NCBI GenBank assembly: GCA_902496185.1
Contig: CABUZX010000003.1
Span: 1 to 64,000 of the forward strand
Source: an uncultured Subdoligranulum sp.
GTDB taxonomy: Bacteria > Bacillota > Clostridia > Christensenellales > CAG-314
DNA length: 64,000 bases
Reading direction: 5' to 3'
Shown: in pieces, positions 27,501 to 33,616 of the stretch
How positions within the stretch are numbered: position 1 is the first letter of the stretch
How the letters are laid out: every line of letters starts with the position of its first letter
Notes under the pieces: generated by a model
Told to the model about the DNA's origin: nothing
Seen by the model: the letters and a program-made list of their open reading frames with translations, nothing else
Database searches by the model: none
Program-made: the position numbers and the translations under genes

Positions 27501-27750
27501 TAGTTAAATACTGCGCATAACTCAAAGCGCTTCCGCTTTGCTGATATATATCAATCAAGCTTTTTGTCGGAAGCGTAAGAAAAACAACGGCAGTTTTTTT
27601 GTCTTTGCTTACGTCCATAGTTATGCTTTGCGTATCGGGGCATATTTTGTCATAGTCCACTACCGCGCAAGATACGAGTATAGGCAAAATCAAAACCGTA
27701 ATTACGTAAAAAACAACGAGAAAAAAAATAGTTTGTTTTTTGAGTTTCAT
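24523..27750 (-). CDS. Cell-surface subtilisin-like serine protease (S8), lipoprotein
   Basis: Extracellular protease of the lactocepin/C5a-peptidase type. The catalytic triad is Asp196 (VAVIDTG), His272 (GHGMHVAG) and Ser610 (GTSMSAP), with oxyanion Asn371 (SASGN). A PA domain is inserted at roughly 450-560, and Fn3-like domains fill the C-terminal part. I chose ATG at 27750 because GGAGGG lies 7 bases upstream; an earlier frame start has no support. The signal peptide then ends LVSC with Cys28 as the lipid-bearing residue, in place of the LPXTG anchor usual for this group. Total 1075 aa. It probably feeds peptides to an amino-acid-fermenting cell (inference). Confidence 0.93.
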   Translation of the reverse strand: MKLKKQTIFFLVVFYVITVLILPILVSCAVVDYDKICPDTQSITMDVSKDKKTAVVFLTLPTKSLIDIYQQSGSALSYAQYLTTKQGKEQRAQLMQQVDKLSGIVSVLGGEVRNTYVDITVGISAKVDIVDLPQIQNATGTKVFANIEFSAKQLQTTTDFDDAETTNDHYADLNNEGIFKNDTPFKGDGMLVAVIDTGFNLNHDCLQDLSDTKVKLTSQKVKGLWEQDQLVSSQMEGVEELAHFGVYHDNKVPYAFDYDGKDFDVFSASAGHGMHVAGIVGGNDANTVVGVAPNCQLALMKVFDDKAITAGLEEIMSALSDCAVLGADVANLSLGVASGLSMEYSESNAFINQCMLKVYEAGVIICSASGNDYYSGYGSVLGDTSSAYPDNGLLASTASYISNYAVASINAYASKYILIDGINKVFTELFVDENSKTYEFDDIIFNDGTTPTVAYDYLYVGLGRVENYVGKDVKGKFVVVDRGIDNFSTKHNVAREQGAVGMIIINNVYGPANFMMDTVEIDYPNKSAIPSFIVSKTDGEFFDKTDVGGQITFSQTNACYLMSDFSSWGPNGDLTLKPEITAFGGKVLSASIDEKDISNNSFTEYNSGTSMSAPNVSALCALVKQYLKTLDAYKNADDRQLAQVVKNVLSSTATPVYFVDGSVASVRHQGAGLANVKNATSANAYLESTFTGQPKLELGDDIARSGKYTLDVLLTNFGGVSKTYTVTTIVNTAKISSDNTVMTTSTYSLDFSAVVFVDGVEKSQFTTTATANSINRIKVKITLSNSAKQYLSKYPNGCYVEGFLTMSTADGETLSLPWLAYYGDWSDIPSIDISAFDTQNQQTYIGAPMLYDNNKKVLGQNLADGDESTVDMFKLSLSTLNTNTERTKIAYIDLPITRASKNLYLYASTASGEQMGTKLKVYRTLKSMHKLQYERISFTFDLAEFPELKAGDTVYLWLTTESEYYKANTANSIQFSIYLDGSAPVIDANNLTLMEQNGRVYLQLSVKEDFELMYIKVSFGEGYVNIPCSLPNRNVFGDISVDVTDYILNSNTVLEVSACDYALNISIPIKIGGGV

Positions 27751-27805
27751 CAATACCCTCCAAAGTAAAATTTTTGTCCACAGCACAACTTTAAATAATG
27801 CTATT

Positions 27806-27834
27806 ATTTTACTATATATTTATTAAATTGACAA
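27806..27834 (-). promoter_or_regulatory. Promoter of the subtilase-lipoprotein pair
   Basis: On the minus strand TTGTCA (27829-27834) and TAAAAT (27806-27811) with a 17-base spacer, giving a leader of about 50 bases that ends in GGAGGG before ATG 27750. Confidence 0.6.
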
Positions 27835-27852
27835 TTATTTTAACAACTTAAA

Positions 27853-27876
27853 TACCCTACGTATTTACGTAGGGTA
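27853..27876 (-). terminator. Perfect inverted repeat, probable degV terminator
   Basis: TACCCTACGTA and TACGTAGGGTA form an 11-bp stem with a two-base loop just after the degV stop. The minus-strand T tract is short, so it may be a weak terminator. Confidence 0.55.
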
Positions 27877-27898
27877 AAAATTATAAATCAAGATTAAA

Positions 27899-28795
27899 TT
27901 AATACGGTCTTTGTTCTTTTGCTACAAAAGCAAAAGCAACCGCGCCCGGTCCTACGTGACAGGAAATAGTCGGCCCCATCAATCTTATTTCTGGAGTTAT
28001 ACCGAATTTTTCCTTAACGCTGTCGGCAAATTCTCGAGCAAACTCCTCATTACCAGTATGTACAATCGTCGGATAACAATCATCTTCGGCAAAAGTGAGT
28101 TTTTCTACGTCTTCAAAAATAGACTTCATACACTTGCGCTTTCCGCCGGGGACTTTTTTGATAACTTTGAGTTTGCCCTCTTTGTCAAAGGTAATTACGA
28201 CTTTAAGTTGCAATATAGTACCGACGGTCGCAGCCGCGCCACTGACTCTGCCACCTTTTTTAAGATGAAATAAATCGTCCACCATAACAAAATGTTGCAA
28301 TCTATGTTTAATTTCCTGACAATAATCATATACTTCTTGTAGGGATTTGCCTTCATCACGCATTTTTGACGCAATACGTACCAAAATGCCTTGCCCTACC
28401 GTCGTCGTGCAACTTTCAATAACCTTGAGATTAAAGTCAGGATACGTTTGTTTGATAATTTCGCCTGCTTCCTGCGCGTTTTCAATAGTATTGGCAAGTC
28501 CGTAGCTTATTGTAAAGTGCAAAACGTCTCTGTGTCCTTGCTTTGCAATATGCTCAAAATAATCACGGTGAATTTCCGTATTGTTTTTGGAGGTAGATAT
28601 ATTAATGTTTTTGTCTTTTAACAATTCATAAAATTTGTAATACTCTTCTTGAGTTTTGAAATTATCTTGCAAAAACTCCGTATCGTTACCTTTTTGTATA
28701 GTTATAGTCAAGGGCAAAAATCCACAACCTATTTGCTGAACTTCACCGTACGTCAAATCTGCAGTGCTGTCTGTGGATAGAAAAAATTGTCCCAT
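27899..28795 (-). CDS. DegV family fatty-acid-binding protein
   Basis: DegV/FakB proteins bind a fatty acid and, in FakB, present it to the FakA kinase for phosphorylation and phospholipid synthesis. The STDSTADL N-terminus, the THR/SCTTTVGQG segment near 125-135, and the GGRVSG region near 180 match the family. Start at 28795 has AAGGAG 8 bases upstream; a 10-residue longer frame lacks support. 298 residues is normal. No fakA gene lies in the window, so the partner cannot be told. Confidence 0.9.
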   Translation of the reverse strand: MGQFFLSTDSTADLTYGEVQQIGCGFLPLTITIQKGNDTEFLQDNFKTQEEYYKFYELLKDKNINISTSKNNTEIHRDYFEHIAKQGHRDVLHFTISYGLANTIENAQEAGEIIKQTYPDFNLKVIESCTTTVGQGILVRIASKMRDEGKSLQEVYDYCQEIKHRLQHFVMVDDLFHLKKGGRVSGAAATVGTILQLKVVITFDKEGKLKVIKKVPGGKRKCMKSIFEDVEKLTFAEDDCYPTIVHTGNEEFAREFADSVKEKFGITPEIRLMGPTISCHVGPGAVAFAFVAKEQRPY

Positions 28796-28880
28796 AATGG
28801 TCTCCTTAAAAAAAATCGTGTTCACTTATTATTAATCTACCACATAATAATTTTTTTTTCAATTATTTTGATTAAATTCC

Positions 28881-28909
28881 TTGATTTTTTTTTGTTTATT
28901 TGTTATTAT
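28881..28909 (+). promoter_or_regulatory. Promoter of the tRNA-Gly / tRNA-Cys pair
   Basis: TTGATT (28881-28886) and TATTAT (28904-28909) with a 17-base spacer, 15 bases ahead of the tRNA-Gly gene. Confidence 0.6.
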
Positions 28910-28924
28910 AACAAAGCAAAACAC

Positions 28925-28999
28925 GCGGGAGTGGCTCAGTGGTAGAGCGCTGCCTTGCCAAGGCAGATATCGCGGGTTCGAATCCCGTCTCCCGCTCCA
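28925..28999 (+). tRNA. tRNA-Gly (anticodon GCC)
   Basis: Cloverleaf folds fully: acceptor GCGGGAG pairs with CTCCCGC, anticodon arm TGCCT/AGGCA around GCC, TPsiC loop GTTCGAATC. CCA is encoded. 16 bases separate it from tRNA-Cys, so they are probably co-transcribed. Confidence 0.97.
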
Positions 29000-29015
29000 C
29001 TTTTATTAAAATTAT

Positions 29016-29090
29016 GGCGCCATGGCCAAGCGGTAAGGCAAAGGTCTGCAAAACCTATATCCCCCGGTTCAAATCCGGGTGGCGCCTCCA
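29016..29090 (+). tRNA. tRNA-Cys (anticodon GCA)
   Basis: Acceptor GGCGCCA pairs with TGGCGCC, the anticodon loop reads CTGCAAA (GCA), and the T loop is GTTCAAATC. CCA is encoded. Confidence 0.97.
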
Positions 29091-29119
29091 ACACGTGTTG
29101 ACAAAAAAGATGCCAACCG

Positions 29120-29148
29120 AAAAACCCGAGATTTTCTCGGGTTTTTTG
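29120..29148 (+). terminator. Intrinsic terminator after tRNA-Gly/Cys
   Basis: ACCCGAG and CTCGGGT form a stem with loop ATTTT, followed by T6. Confidence 0.9.
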
Positions 29149-29236
29149 CTTTTTAGGGAAGATTTTTGTGATTGTTTATCATAGATGCTTTTTTCTCGTT
29201 TCAAAAAAGATTTGTTAAACAAAAAAGCCAGATCGA

Positions 29237-29265
29237 TTGAAAAGCTCATATAAATATGATATAAT
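29237..29265 (+). promoter_or_regulatory. Promoter of the small orphan gene region
   Basis: TTGAAA (29237-29242) and TATAAT (29260-29265) with a 17-base spacer. It precedes a possible 20-codon frame and the 95-residue gene. Confidence 0.65.
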
Positions 29266-29284
29266 TAAATAATAAAGGCAACAA

Positions 29285-29347
29285 ATGTTAAGATGGAATA
29301 TTATGATAGATTGCATCAAAGACGTTATAGTTATAATAGTTGCTTAA
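29285..29347 (+). CDS. Possible 20-residue hydrophobic leader peptide
   Basis: ATG at 29285 preceded by AAAGG six bases upstream opens a 20-codon frame (MLRWNIMIDCIKDVIVIIVA) ending in TAA, inside the leader of the next gene. The C-terminal half is strongly hydrophobic. It may be a leader peptide, a small membrane peptide, or chance; there is no family evidence. Confidence 0.3.
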   Translation: MLRWNIMIDCIKDVIVIIVA

Positions 29348-29369
29348 TAATCTTGTTTGGGAGGATTTT

Positions 29370-29657
29370 ATGCGCGAAGGAACAAGCGGTTTTTGGGTAA
29401 CAGAAAAAGACGGAAAGATAAGTATAGGATATGAGGATTACGGTGTATCTGAATTTGGCGGTGGTGATTTTGAAAAAACATATTATTTAGACGAGGAAAA
29501 TTCAAAAAAGTTCACTTCTGAATTAAAAAAAGAGTACCAAGGCGATTTAGAGGAAATGATCGAAGCAGCCTTTGGACGAGGCTTCAGCGATTCGAAATTC
29601 TGGGATTTTTGCAAAACCCACGGGATAAAATATTCATCCTCCACGTGGAGTGGCTAA
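29370..29657 (+). CDS. Small acidic protein of unknown function
   Basis: A 95-residue soluble protein starting MREGTSGFWVTEKDGK, with GGGAGG 5 bases upstream of ATG 29370 (an in-frame start ten codons earlier has no binding site). It is acidic, has two short beta-like stretches (about 8-22) and an amphipathic helix (about 38-65), and ends FCKTHGIKYSSSTWSG. No family recognised. It lies alone in a degraded zone between tRNA genes, with a plausible promoter at 29237. An immunity-type or accessory role is conceivable but unsupported. Confidence 0.65.
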   Translation: MREGTSGFWVTEKDGKISIGYEDYGVSEFGGGDFEKTYYLDEENSKKFTSELKKEYQGDLEEMIEAAFGRGFSDSKFWDFCKTHGIKYSSSTWSG

Positions 29658-29931
29658 ACGACAAGGATATGTTAAGTTATGATTTATATTGTTTGCGAGG
29701 ACTATTGTAAATCAATGCTGTTAGCGTCTCATATTAGCTTACGCTCATAAAAAAAGAATAAAACTAATTACGCATAATATACTATTTGTGTCATACTATA
29801 TCATATTTTAAAAAAAATTAATATAAAACTAAATTAATTGACACCTATTTAACCTCAATTACGGTTAAGTAGGTGTTTCTTTTGTTATAACTGCGCCTTT
29901 TGGGGAAATACTTTTTTTAGGAGATAAACAA
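29658..29931 (+). other. AT-rich intergenic stretch with one hairpin
   Basis: No coding frame is supported here. It contains an inverted repeat listed separately at 29841-29888 and otherwise low-complexity AT-rich sequence. Together with the following pseudogene it makes about 585 bases without an intact gene. Confidence 0.6.
29841..29888 (+). terminator. Terminator-like hairpin
   Basis: ACACCTATTTAACC (29841-29854) and GGTTAAGTAGGTGT (29863-29876) form a long stem (one mismatch) followed by TTCTTTTGTT. Confidence 0.6.
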
Positions 29932-30118
29932 ATGAGCAACCGATTGCAATACGAAACAAGTCCGTACTTGTTGCAACACGCAACTAACCCAGTAAACTGA
30001 TACCCTTGGGGATTTGACAAGGCTTTGCCAAATTGACTACCACCCCGACTTGGAAAAAATCAGGCAAAAACAGGAAGAATTTTTGCTTAACGTAGCAAGC
30101 GGATACCCAATACGATAA
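29932..30118 (+). pseudogene. Remnant of a DUF255/YyaL thioredoxin-domain protein
   Basis: ATG at 29932 with AGGAG nine bases upstream opens MSNRLQYETSPYLLQHATNPVN, the very conserved N-terminus of the DUF255 (YyaL, spermatogenesis-associated protein 20-like) family, in which the next residues are normally W-Y-P-W-G. Here the Trp codon is TGA (29998-30000), then YPWGFDKAL continues in frame, then another TGA. From 30029 a different frame reads QIDYHPDLEKIRQKQEEF to a stop at 30118; I cannot place this part. The family is normally 600-700 residues, so most of the gene is deleted. The ribosome binding site is still intact, pointing to recent decay. Confidence 0.75.
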
Positions 30119-30189
30119 TTTGATTTGTTAATTTTTGACAAATTAATCTTGTAATCATATTAAAATTTATTTAAATAAAACAATTTGAG

Positions 30190-30218
30190 TTGACAAACAG
30201 TTAAAATTATGCTATTAT
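30190..30218 (+). promoter_or_regulatory. tRNA-Leu(TAA) promoter
   Basis: TTGACA (30190-30195) and TATTAT (30213-30218) with a 17-base spacer, 24 bases before the tRNA. Confidence 0.75.
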
Positions 30219-30242
30219 ACCATTTGTCTGCAAACTTTATTT

Positions 30243-30329
30243 GCCGATGTGGCGGAATCGGCAGACGCAAGGGACTTAAAATCCCTCGAAGGCAACTTCG
30301 TACCGGTTCAAGTCCGGTCATCGGCACCA
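30243..30329 (+). tRNA. tRNA-Leu (anticodon TAA)
   Basis: Class II tRNA of 87 bases with a long variable arm. Acceptor GCCGATG pairs with CATCGGC, the anticodon stem GGGAC/TCCC frames TTAAAA with anticodon TAA, and CCA is encoded. Confidence 0.97.
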
Positions 30330-30339
30330 ATAACAAAAT

Positions 30340-30380
30340 AAAACGAACCTTGATGAAAAGTCAAGGTTCGTTTTATTTTT
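30340..30380 (+). terminator. Bidirectional intrinsic terminator
   Basis: AAAACGAACCTTGA and TCAAGGTTCGTTTT form a 14-bp stem with a seven-base loop, followed by ATTTTT. It separates tRNA-Leu from convergent cobO. Confidence 0.9.
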
Positions 30381-30400
30381 TATGCTCGCTTATATCTTAT

Positions 30401-30922
30401 TTAGTATTCTATACCTTTGCGCGCCACTACTCCATTATTAAACGGATGTTTTTCTGCCTTGACAAAAGAAACGTAATCAGCAAGAGCTTTAAGTTCTTTT
30501 GGAACGGAGTGTCCCGTCAAAACAAGTTCGGTAGCATCGGGTTTAGCGTTGACAAAAGCAATAGCTTCTTCCAAGTTAAAAATCTCAAGATTAACAGCGT
30601 CGATAAATTCATCCAAAATCACCACGTCGTAATTTTGCATTTCTTCCTTAGCTCGGTCAAGAAGTTTGTGAGCGTACAATTTGTAATCGTTTTTTTGTTT
30701 TGGAGTCATACTAAAGTAAAAAGGCAGTTTTATCGGCGCATCACCCAACGTTATACCCGATATTTTTTTAAGCACGCATAGTTCGGAAGAATTTGCATCT
30801 TTTAAAAACCTCGTTAAAAACACTTTGTTGCCTGCGCCTACGCTCCTTATTGCCAAGCCAATAGCGGAAGATGTTTTGCCTTTTCCGTCGCCATAATAGA
30901 TATGAACGTATCCTTTAGTCAT
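30401..30922 (-). CDS. cobO: Cob(I)yrinic acid a,c-diamide adenosyltransferase (CobO/BtuR type)
   Basis: Transfers the adenosyl group from ATP to Co(I) corrinoid, giving adenosylcobalamin. The P-loop GDGKGKT lies at residues 11-17, followed by VFLTRFLKD, the Asp-Glu pair in DVVILDEF and the LVLTGHSVP strand, all family features. 173 residues is standard. It has AAGGAG 8 bases before ATG and is divergent from kamB, with promoters in a 94-base gap. Since KamDE needs adenosylcobalamin, the placement suggests it serves the lysine pathway. No cobalamin riboswitch is seen upstream. Confidence 0.93.
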   Translation of the reverse strand: MTKGYVHIYYGDGKGKTSSAIGLAIRSVGAGNKVFLTRFLKDANSSELCVLKKISGITLGDAPIKLPFYFSMTPKQKNDYKLYAHKLLDRAKEEMQNYDVVILDEFIDAVNLEIFNLEEAIAFVNAKPDATELVLTGHSVPKELKALADYVSFVKAEKHPFNNGVVARKGIEY

Positions 30923-30943
30923 TTTTAGTCTCCTTACAACTAC

Positions 30944-30973
30944 ATATTAACACATAGCTTGTAATAAATGCAA
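30944..30973 (-). promoter_or_regulatory. cobO promoter
   Basis: On the minus strand TTGCAT (30968-30973) and TAATAT (30944-30949) with an 18-base spacer. It sits back to back with the kamB promoter. Confidence 0.55.
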
Positions 30974-30980
30974 GCGGTAA

Positions 30981-31009
30981 TTGACTTTTTAATTAAGTAG
31001 TAGTATAAT
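30981..31009 (+). promoter_or_regulatory. kamB promoter, leaderless arrangement
   Basis: TTGACT (30981-30986) and TATAAT (31004-31009) with a 17-base spacer. The kamB ATG starts at 31016, six bases on, with no ribosome binding site in between. Confidence 0.75.
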
Positions 31010-31015
31010 TTTGAT

Positions 31016-31927
31016 ATGAATCTCAAATCACTAACAAAAAATTTTAAAACTTTAGCTATTATCGGTATGTGCAAAAACGCAGGCAAAACGACAGCCTTAA
31101 ATTTGCTACTCGACCAAAGCGGATTGGCAGTTACCTCCGTCGGAAAGGACGGCGAAACGGTTGACGCTATAACAAAAACACCAAAACCGCAAGTCTTTGT
31201 AAAGCAAGGCACGCTAATCGCAACAGCTTCTTCGCTTTTGCCGGCATGCTCCGTATCGAGAGAAATTTTGTGCGCAACGGGCATACCGTCGCCCATTGGC
31301 GAAATTATAATTTTTAAATGTATAGACGACGGATTTGTAGAAATTGCAGGTCCTTCTATTTCTTCACAATTGGCAGAATTAAAAGAACTTTTTTTTCAAT
31401 TTGGAGCGACAAAAATCATTATTGACGGCGCTTTAAGCAGAAGATCAATTTCTTCGGCAAAAGTAGCAGATGCTTCCGTTCTTTCAACAGGAGCGTCTTA
31501 CGACAAAAATATGCAGGTAGTGATTGACGATACGGCTTTTATATTGGATTTGTATTCTCTCCCCACTCTTAACTTTGAACCAAACCCCACAACAAATATT
31601 GAAGAAGAAATAAATCGAGGCAAAACAGAAATTTTTACGTCGGGAGCATTAAGCGAAAGCCTGCTTAAAAAAATTTCCACTTTAAAAAAAGTAAAAGATA
31701 TAACTATCGGCGTAGAAGACGCAAGCAAAATTCTTGCGTCAAAGGAAACGGTTTATAATTTTTTAAACCGTGGCGGAAAATTACAAACACGCAACCACAT
31801 AAAAATCGTTGCAGTTACCGTCAACCCTTATTCTGCCTATGGTTGGCAGTTTGATAAAGACCAATTTAAAAAACAAATGCAACGGCGAACACCTTTGCCC
31901 GTCATCAACGCTATGGAGGTAAATTAA
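31016..31927 (+). CDS. kamB: Lysine 5,6-aminomutase reactivase subunit KamB
   Basis: P-loop protein with GMCKNAGKTT at residues 17-26, a DGALSRRS segment near 139 and a SVGKDGETVD switch-like region near 41-50. KamB and KamC accompany kamDE in lysine fermenters and are thought to release inactivated cobalamin from the aminomutase at the expense of ATP; this assignment rests on the neighbourhood and the P-loop, since KamB is poorly characterised. 303 residues. The next gene starts two bases after its stop. ATG 31016 is leaderless; no later start leaves the P-loop intact except perhaps one at residue 18. Confidence 0.85.
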   Translation: MNLKSLTKNFKTLAIIGMCKNAGKTTALNLLLDQSGLAVTSVGKDGETVDAITKTPKPQVFVKQGTLIATASSLLPACSVSREILCATGIPSPIGEIIIFKCIDDGFVEIAGPSISSQLAELKELFFQFGATKIIIDGALSRRSISSAKVADASVLSTGASYDKNMQVVIDDTAFILDLYSLPTLNFEPNPTTNIEEEINRGKTEIFTSGALSESLLKKISTLKKVKDITIGVEDASKILASKETVYNFLNRGGKLQTRNHIKIVAVTVNPYSAYGWQFDKDQFKKQMQRRTPLPVINAMEVN

Positions 31928-31929
31928 TT

Positions 31930-33336
31930 ATGGATTTTGAACAAAAAAGAAACATAGGTTTTGTTTATTTGTTGGAAAATCTTTCGCCTAAATCCGGATT
32001 TGGCAAAAAAGCAGTCAAGGACATTGCTCCATACTCTGATATTAAAAGCCTTAAAGAAGAACAACACAATCTTGCCGTCTTATTAAAAAAACTCAAAGCA
32101 AATGAAAAAGTTTTTGACGGTGTCAACACAATACTCGCCCACGTAAAAGATATCGGCGGTACTTTTTTGCGTTTGGGCGAAGCTCTTGCAGAAACGGAGC
32201 TTTTTGAAATCAAAAACTTTTGCGCTTTGTCTCAAAATCTAAAAACCGAATTGACTAAATTAGATCTCGATTCAGTTGACCTCACGCTCTTTGATCTTAA
32301 GAAGCCTTTAGATATACTCAACAAAAGTAAAACGGAAGGATTTTATATTTCCGACAATCACTCAAAAAAACTAACAGAATTGAGAGCGGAAAAACGTCGT
32401 TATACCGCCCTAATGAGCAATCTTGTTGGTGAACAACGCGAAGAAATGCGTTTAAAACATCTTGATTTGTCCGCCAAGGAGGAAGAAGAAGAATTTCGCT
32501 TAAGAAAAATCCTGTCGCAAAAATTGAAGCCGTATTACGAAAGTTTTTCTCACAACGCCAAAACTATGGCGCGTTTGGATTTACTCATACAAAAAGCTTT
32601 TTTAGCCATACAAAATAACGGCATTTTGCCGATTATTGATGAAGAAAAATTTGAATTAAACGAAGCAATCAACCCCTATATCGCAAACTTATTAAATGAA
32701 AACGGCAAAACTTTTTCTACTATTTCAATCATAGTAAGTGGCGTTACCGTAATAACCGGCGCTAATATGGGAGGAAAAACCGTAGCGCTTAAGACCGTTG
32801 CCCTAAACGCCTTTTGCGCAATGTGCGGATTTCCCGTATTTGCAAAAAGCGCAGTTTTGCCATTTTTAAATTTTGTGGAAATTTTGTCGGAAGATTTGCA
32901 ATCCTCCGAACGTGGTTTGTCGAGTTTTGGAGGAGAGATAATAAAGGTTAATCAACTTTTTAAGCAAGCCAAAACGTCTCGCGGATTATTGCTTATCGAC
33001 GAATTTGCCAGCGGAACAAACTTTGAAGAAGGCGCAAAAATATTTTCGGCGTTATTAAGAGCGCTTAAAAACACACCTTCTTACGCCCTACTTACCACAC
33101 ATTTTGACGGAGTTTGCAAGGACGCCACGGAGCGTTATCAAATAATAGGTCTAACAAACGAGGCAAAACAAAAACTTAATAACGTTAAAAACGTTCAAAA
33201 GGAAAATATTGTAGAATATATGAATTACGGCTTGATAAAAACCGACAAGTTGACTAAAATCCCCAAAGACGCGTTAGATATTTGCGCAATTTTGGGTATG
33301 TGCGACGAAATACTTTCTCTCGTAGAAAAACAGTAA
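31930..33336 (+). CDS. kamC: Lysine 5,6-aminomutase reactivase ATPase KamC (MutS-like)
   Basis: MutS-type ABC ATPase without a mismatch-recognition domain. Walker A is TGANMGGKT at residues 276-284, a SSFGGE signature at 331-336, Walker B LLLIDEFASGTN with Asp357/Glu358, and the switch His in TTHFD at 391. The first 200 residues are helical and contain a long coiled-coil (about 145-200), as in MutS core and clamp regions. 468 residues. It follows kamB by two bases and lies directly ahead of the riboswitch-controlled kam operon, which is why I call it KamC rather than MutS2. Confidence 0.88.
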   Translation: MDFEQKRNIGFVYLLENLSPKSGFGKKAVKDIAPYSDIKSLKEEQHNLAVLLKKLKANEKVFDGVNTILAHVKDIGGTFLRLGEALAETELFEIKNFCALSQNLKTELTKLDLDSVDLTLFDLKKPLDILNKSKTEGFYISDNHSKKLTELRAEKRRYTALMSNLVGEQREEMRLKHLDLSAKEEEEEFRLRKILSQKLKPYYESFSHNAKTMARLDLLIQKAFLAIQNNGILPIIDEEKFELNEAINPYIANLLNENGKTFSTISIIVSGVTVITGANMGGKTVALKTVALNAFCAMCGFPVFAKSAVLPFLNFVEILSEDLQSSERGLSSFGGEIIKVNQLFKQAKTSRGLLLIDEFASGTNFEEGAKIFSALLRALKNTPSYALLTTHFDGVCKDATERYQIIGLTNEAKQKLNNVKNVQKENIVEYMNYGLIKTDKLTKIPKDALDICAILGMCDEILSLVEKQ

Positions 33337-33341
33337 TTTTA

Positions 33342-33371
33342 TTGACATTTATACCGATTTTATGCTACAAT
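33342..33371 (+). promoter_or_regulatory. Promoter of the lysine fermentation operon
   Basis: TTGACA (33342-33347) and TACAAT (33366-33371) with an 18-base spacer. It starts five bases after the kamC stop and just upstream of the riboswitch. Confidence 0.85.
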
Positions 33372-33393
33372 ATAAAAGACAAATATCTATATA

Positions 33394-33564
33394 TTAATAG
33401 AGGCGCGCAACACAAGGTAAGTTCTTATTGCTCCGTGCGGACGGAAGGAATCGAATGTATGTTGCGCCGAAAGTAGTTACCCTATCCGCATAGGCTACTA
33501 CTTGGGGGCTACGCTCAGCGCGTTGTCACTGTCATACAAACAAAAACGTATGGTGCGCTATTAA
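33394..33564 (+). promoter_or_regulatory. Lysine riboswitch (L box) aptamer
   Basis: The conserved L-box blocks occur in order: AGGCGCG (33401-33407), GGAAGGAATCG (33443-33453), GCGCCGAAAG (33464-33473), CTTGGGGGCT (33501-33510) and TTGTCACTGTC (33523-33533). Pairing supports the fold: P1 TTAATAG (33394-33400) with CTATTAA (33558-33564); P2 GGCGC-CAACA with TGTTGCGCC; P3 AAGTAGT/ACTACTT with inner CCTAT/ATAGG; P5 CATAC (33533-33537) with GTATG (33548-33552). The block order and spacing match the Thermotoga lysine aptamer as I recall it. The P1 3' strand is shared with the terminator 5' arm, predicting antitermination when lysine is bound. Confidence 0.9.
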
Positions 33565-33602
33565 ACACTTTTTAGTGTTTTGTAGCGCATTTTTTATTTT
33601 TT
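33554..33602 (+). terminator. Riboswitch expression-platform terminator
   Basis: TGCGCTATTAAACACT (33554-33569) pairs with AGTGTTTTGTAGCGCA (33574-33589), 15 of 16 positions including one G-U, with a T4 loop and a long T-rich tail. Bases 33558-33564 of the 5' arm are also P1 of the lysine aptamer, so the two structures exclude each other. Confidence 0.9.
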
Positions 33603-33616
33603 AGGAGGGCAAAAAT

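Noticed and set aside
29995..30036. TGA read as tryptophan (alternative genetic code)
   Set aside because: priA, lepA, kamA, kamD and the GNAT gene end in TGA at family-typical lengths, so TGA is a stop here; the DUF255 fragment is better explained as decay.
30922..31016. Cobalamin riboswitch upstream of cobO
   Set aside because: The 94-base gap is filled by two promoters and shows no B12-box sequence.
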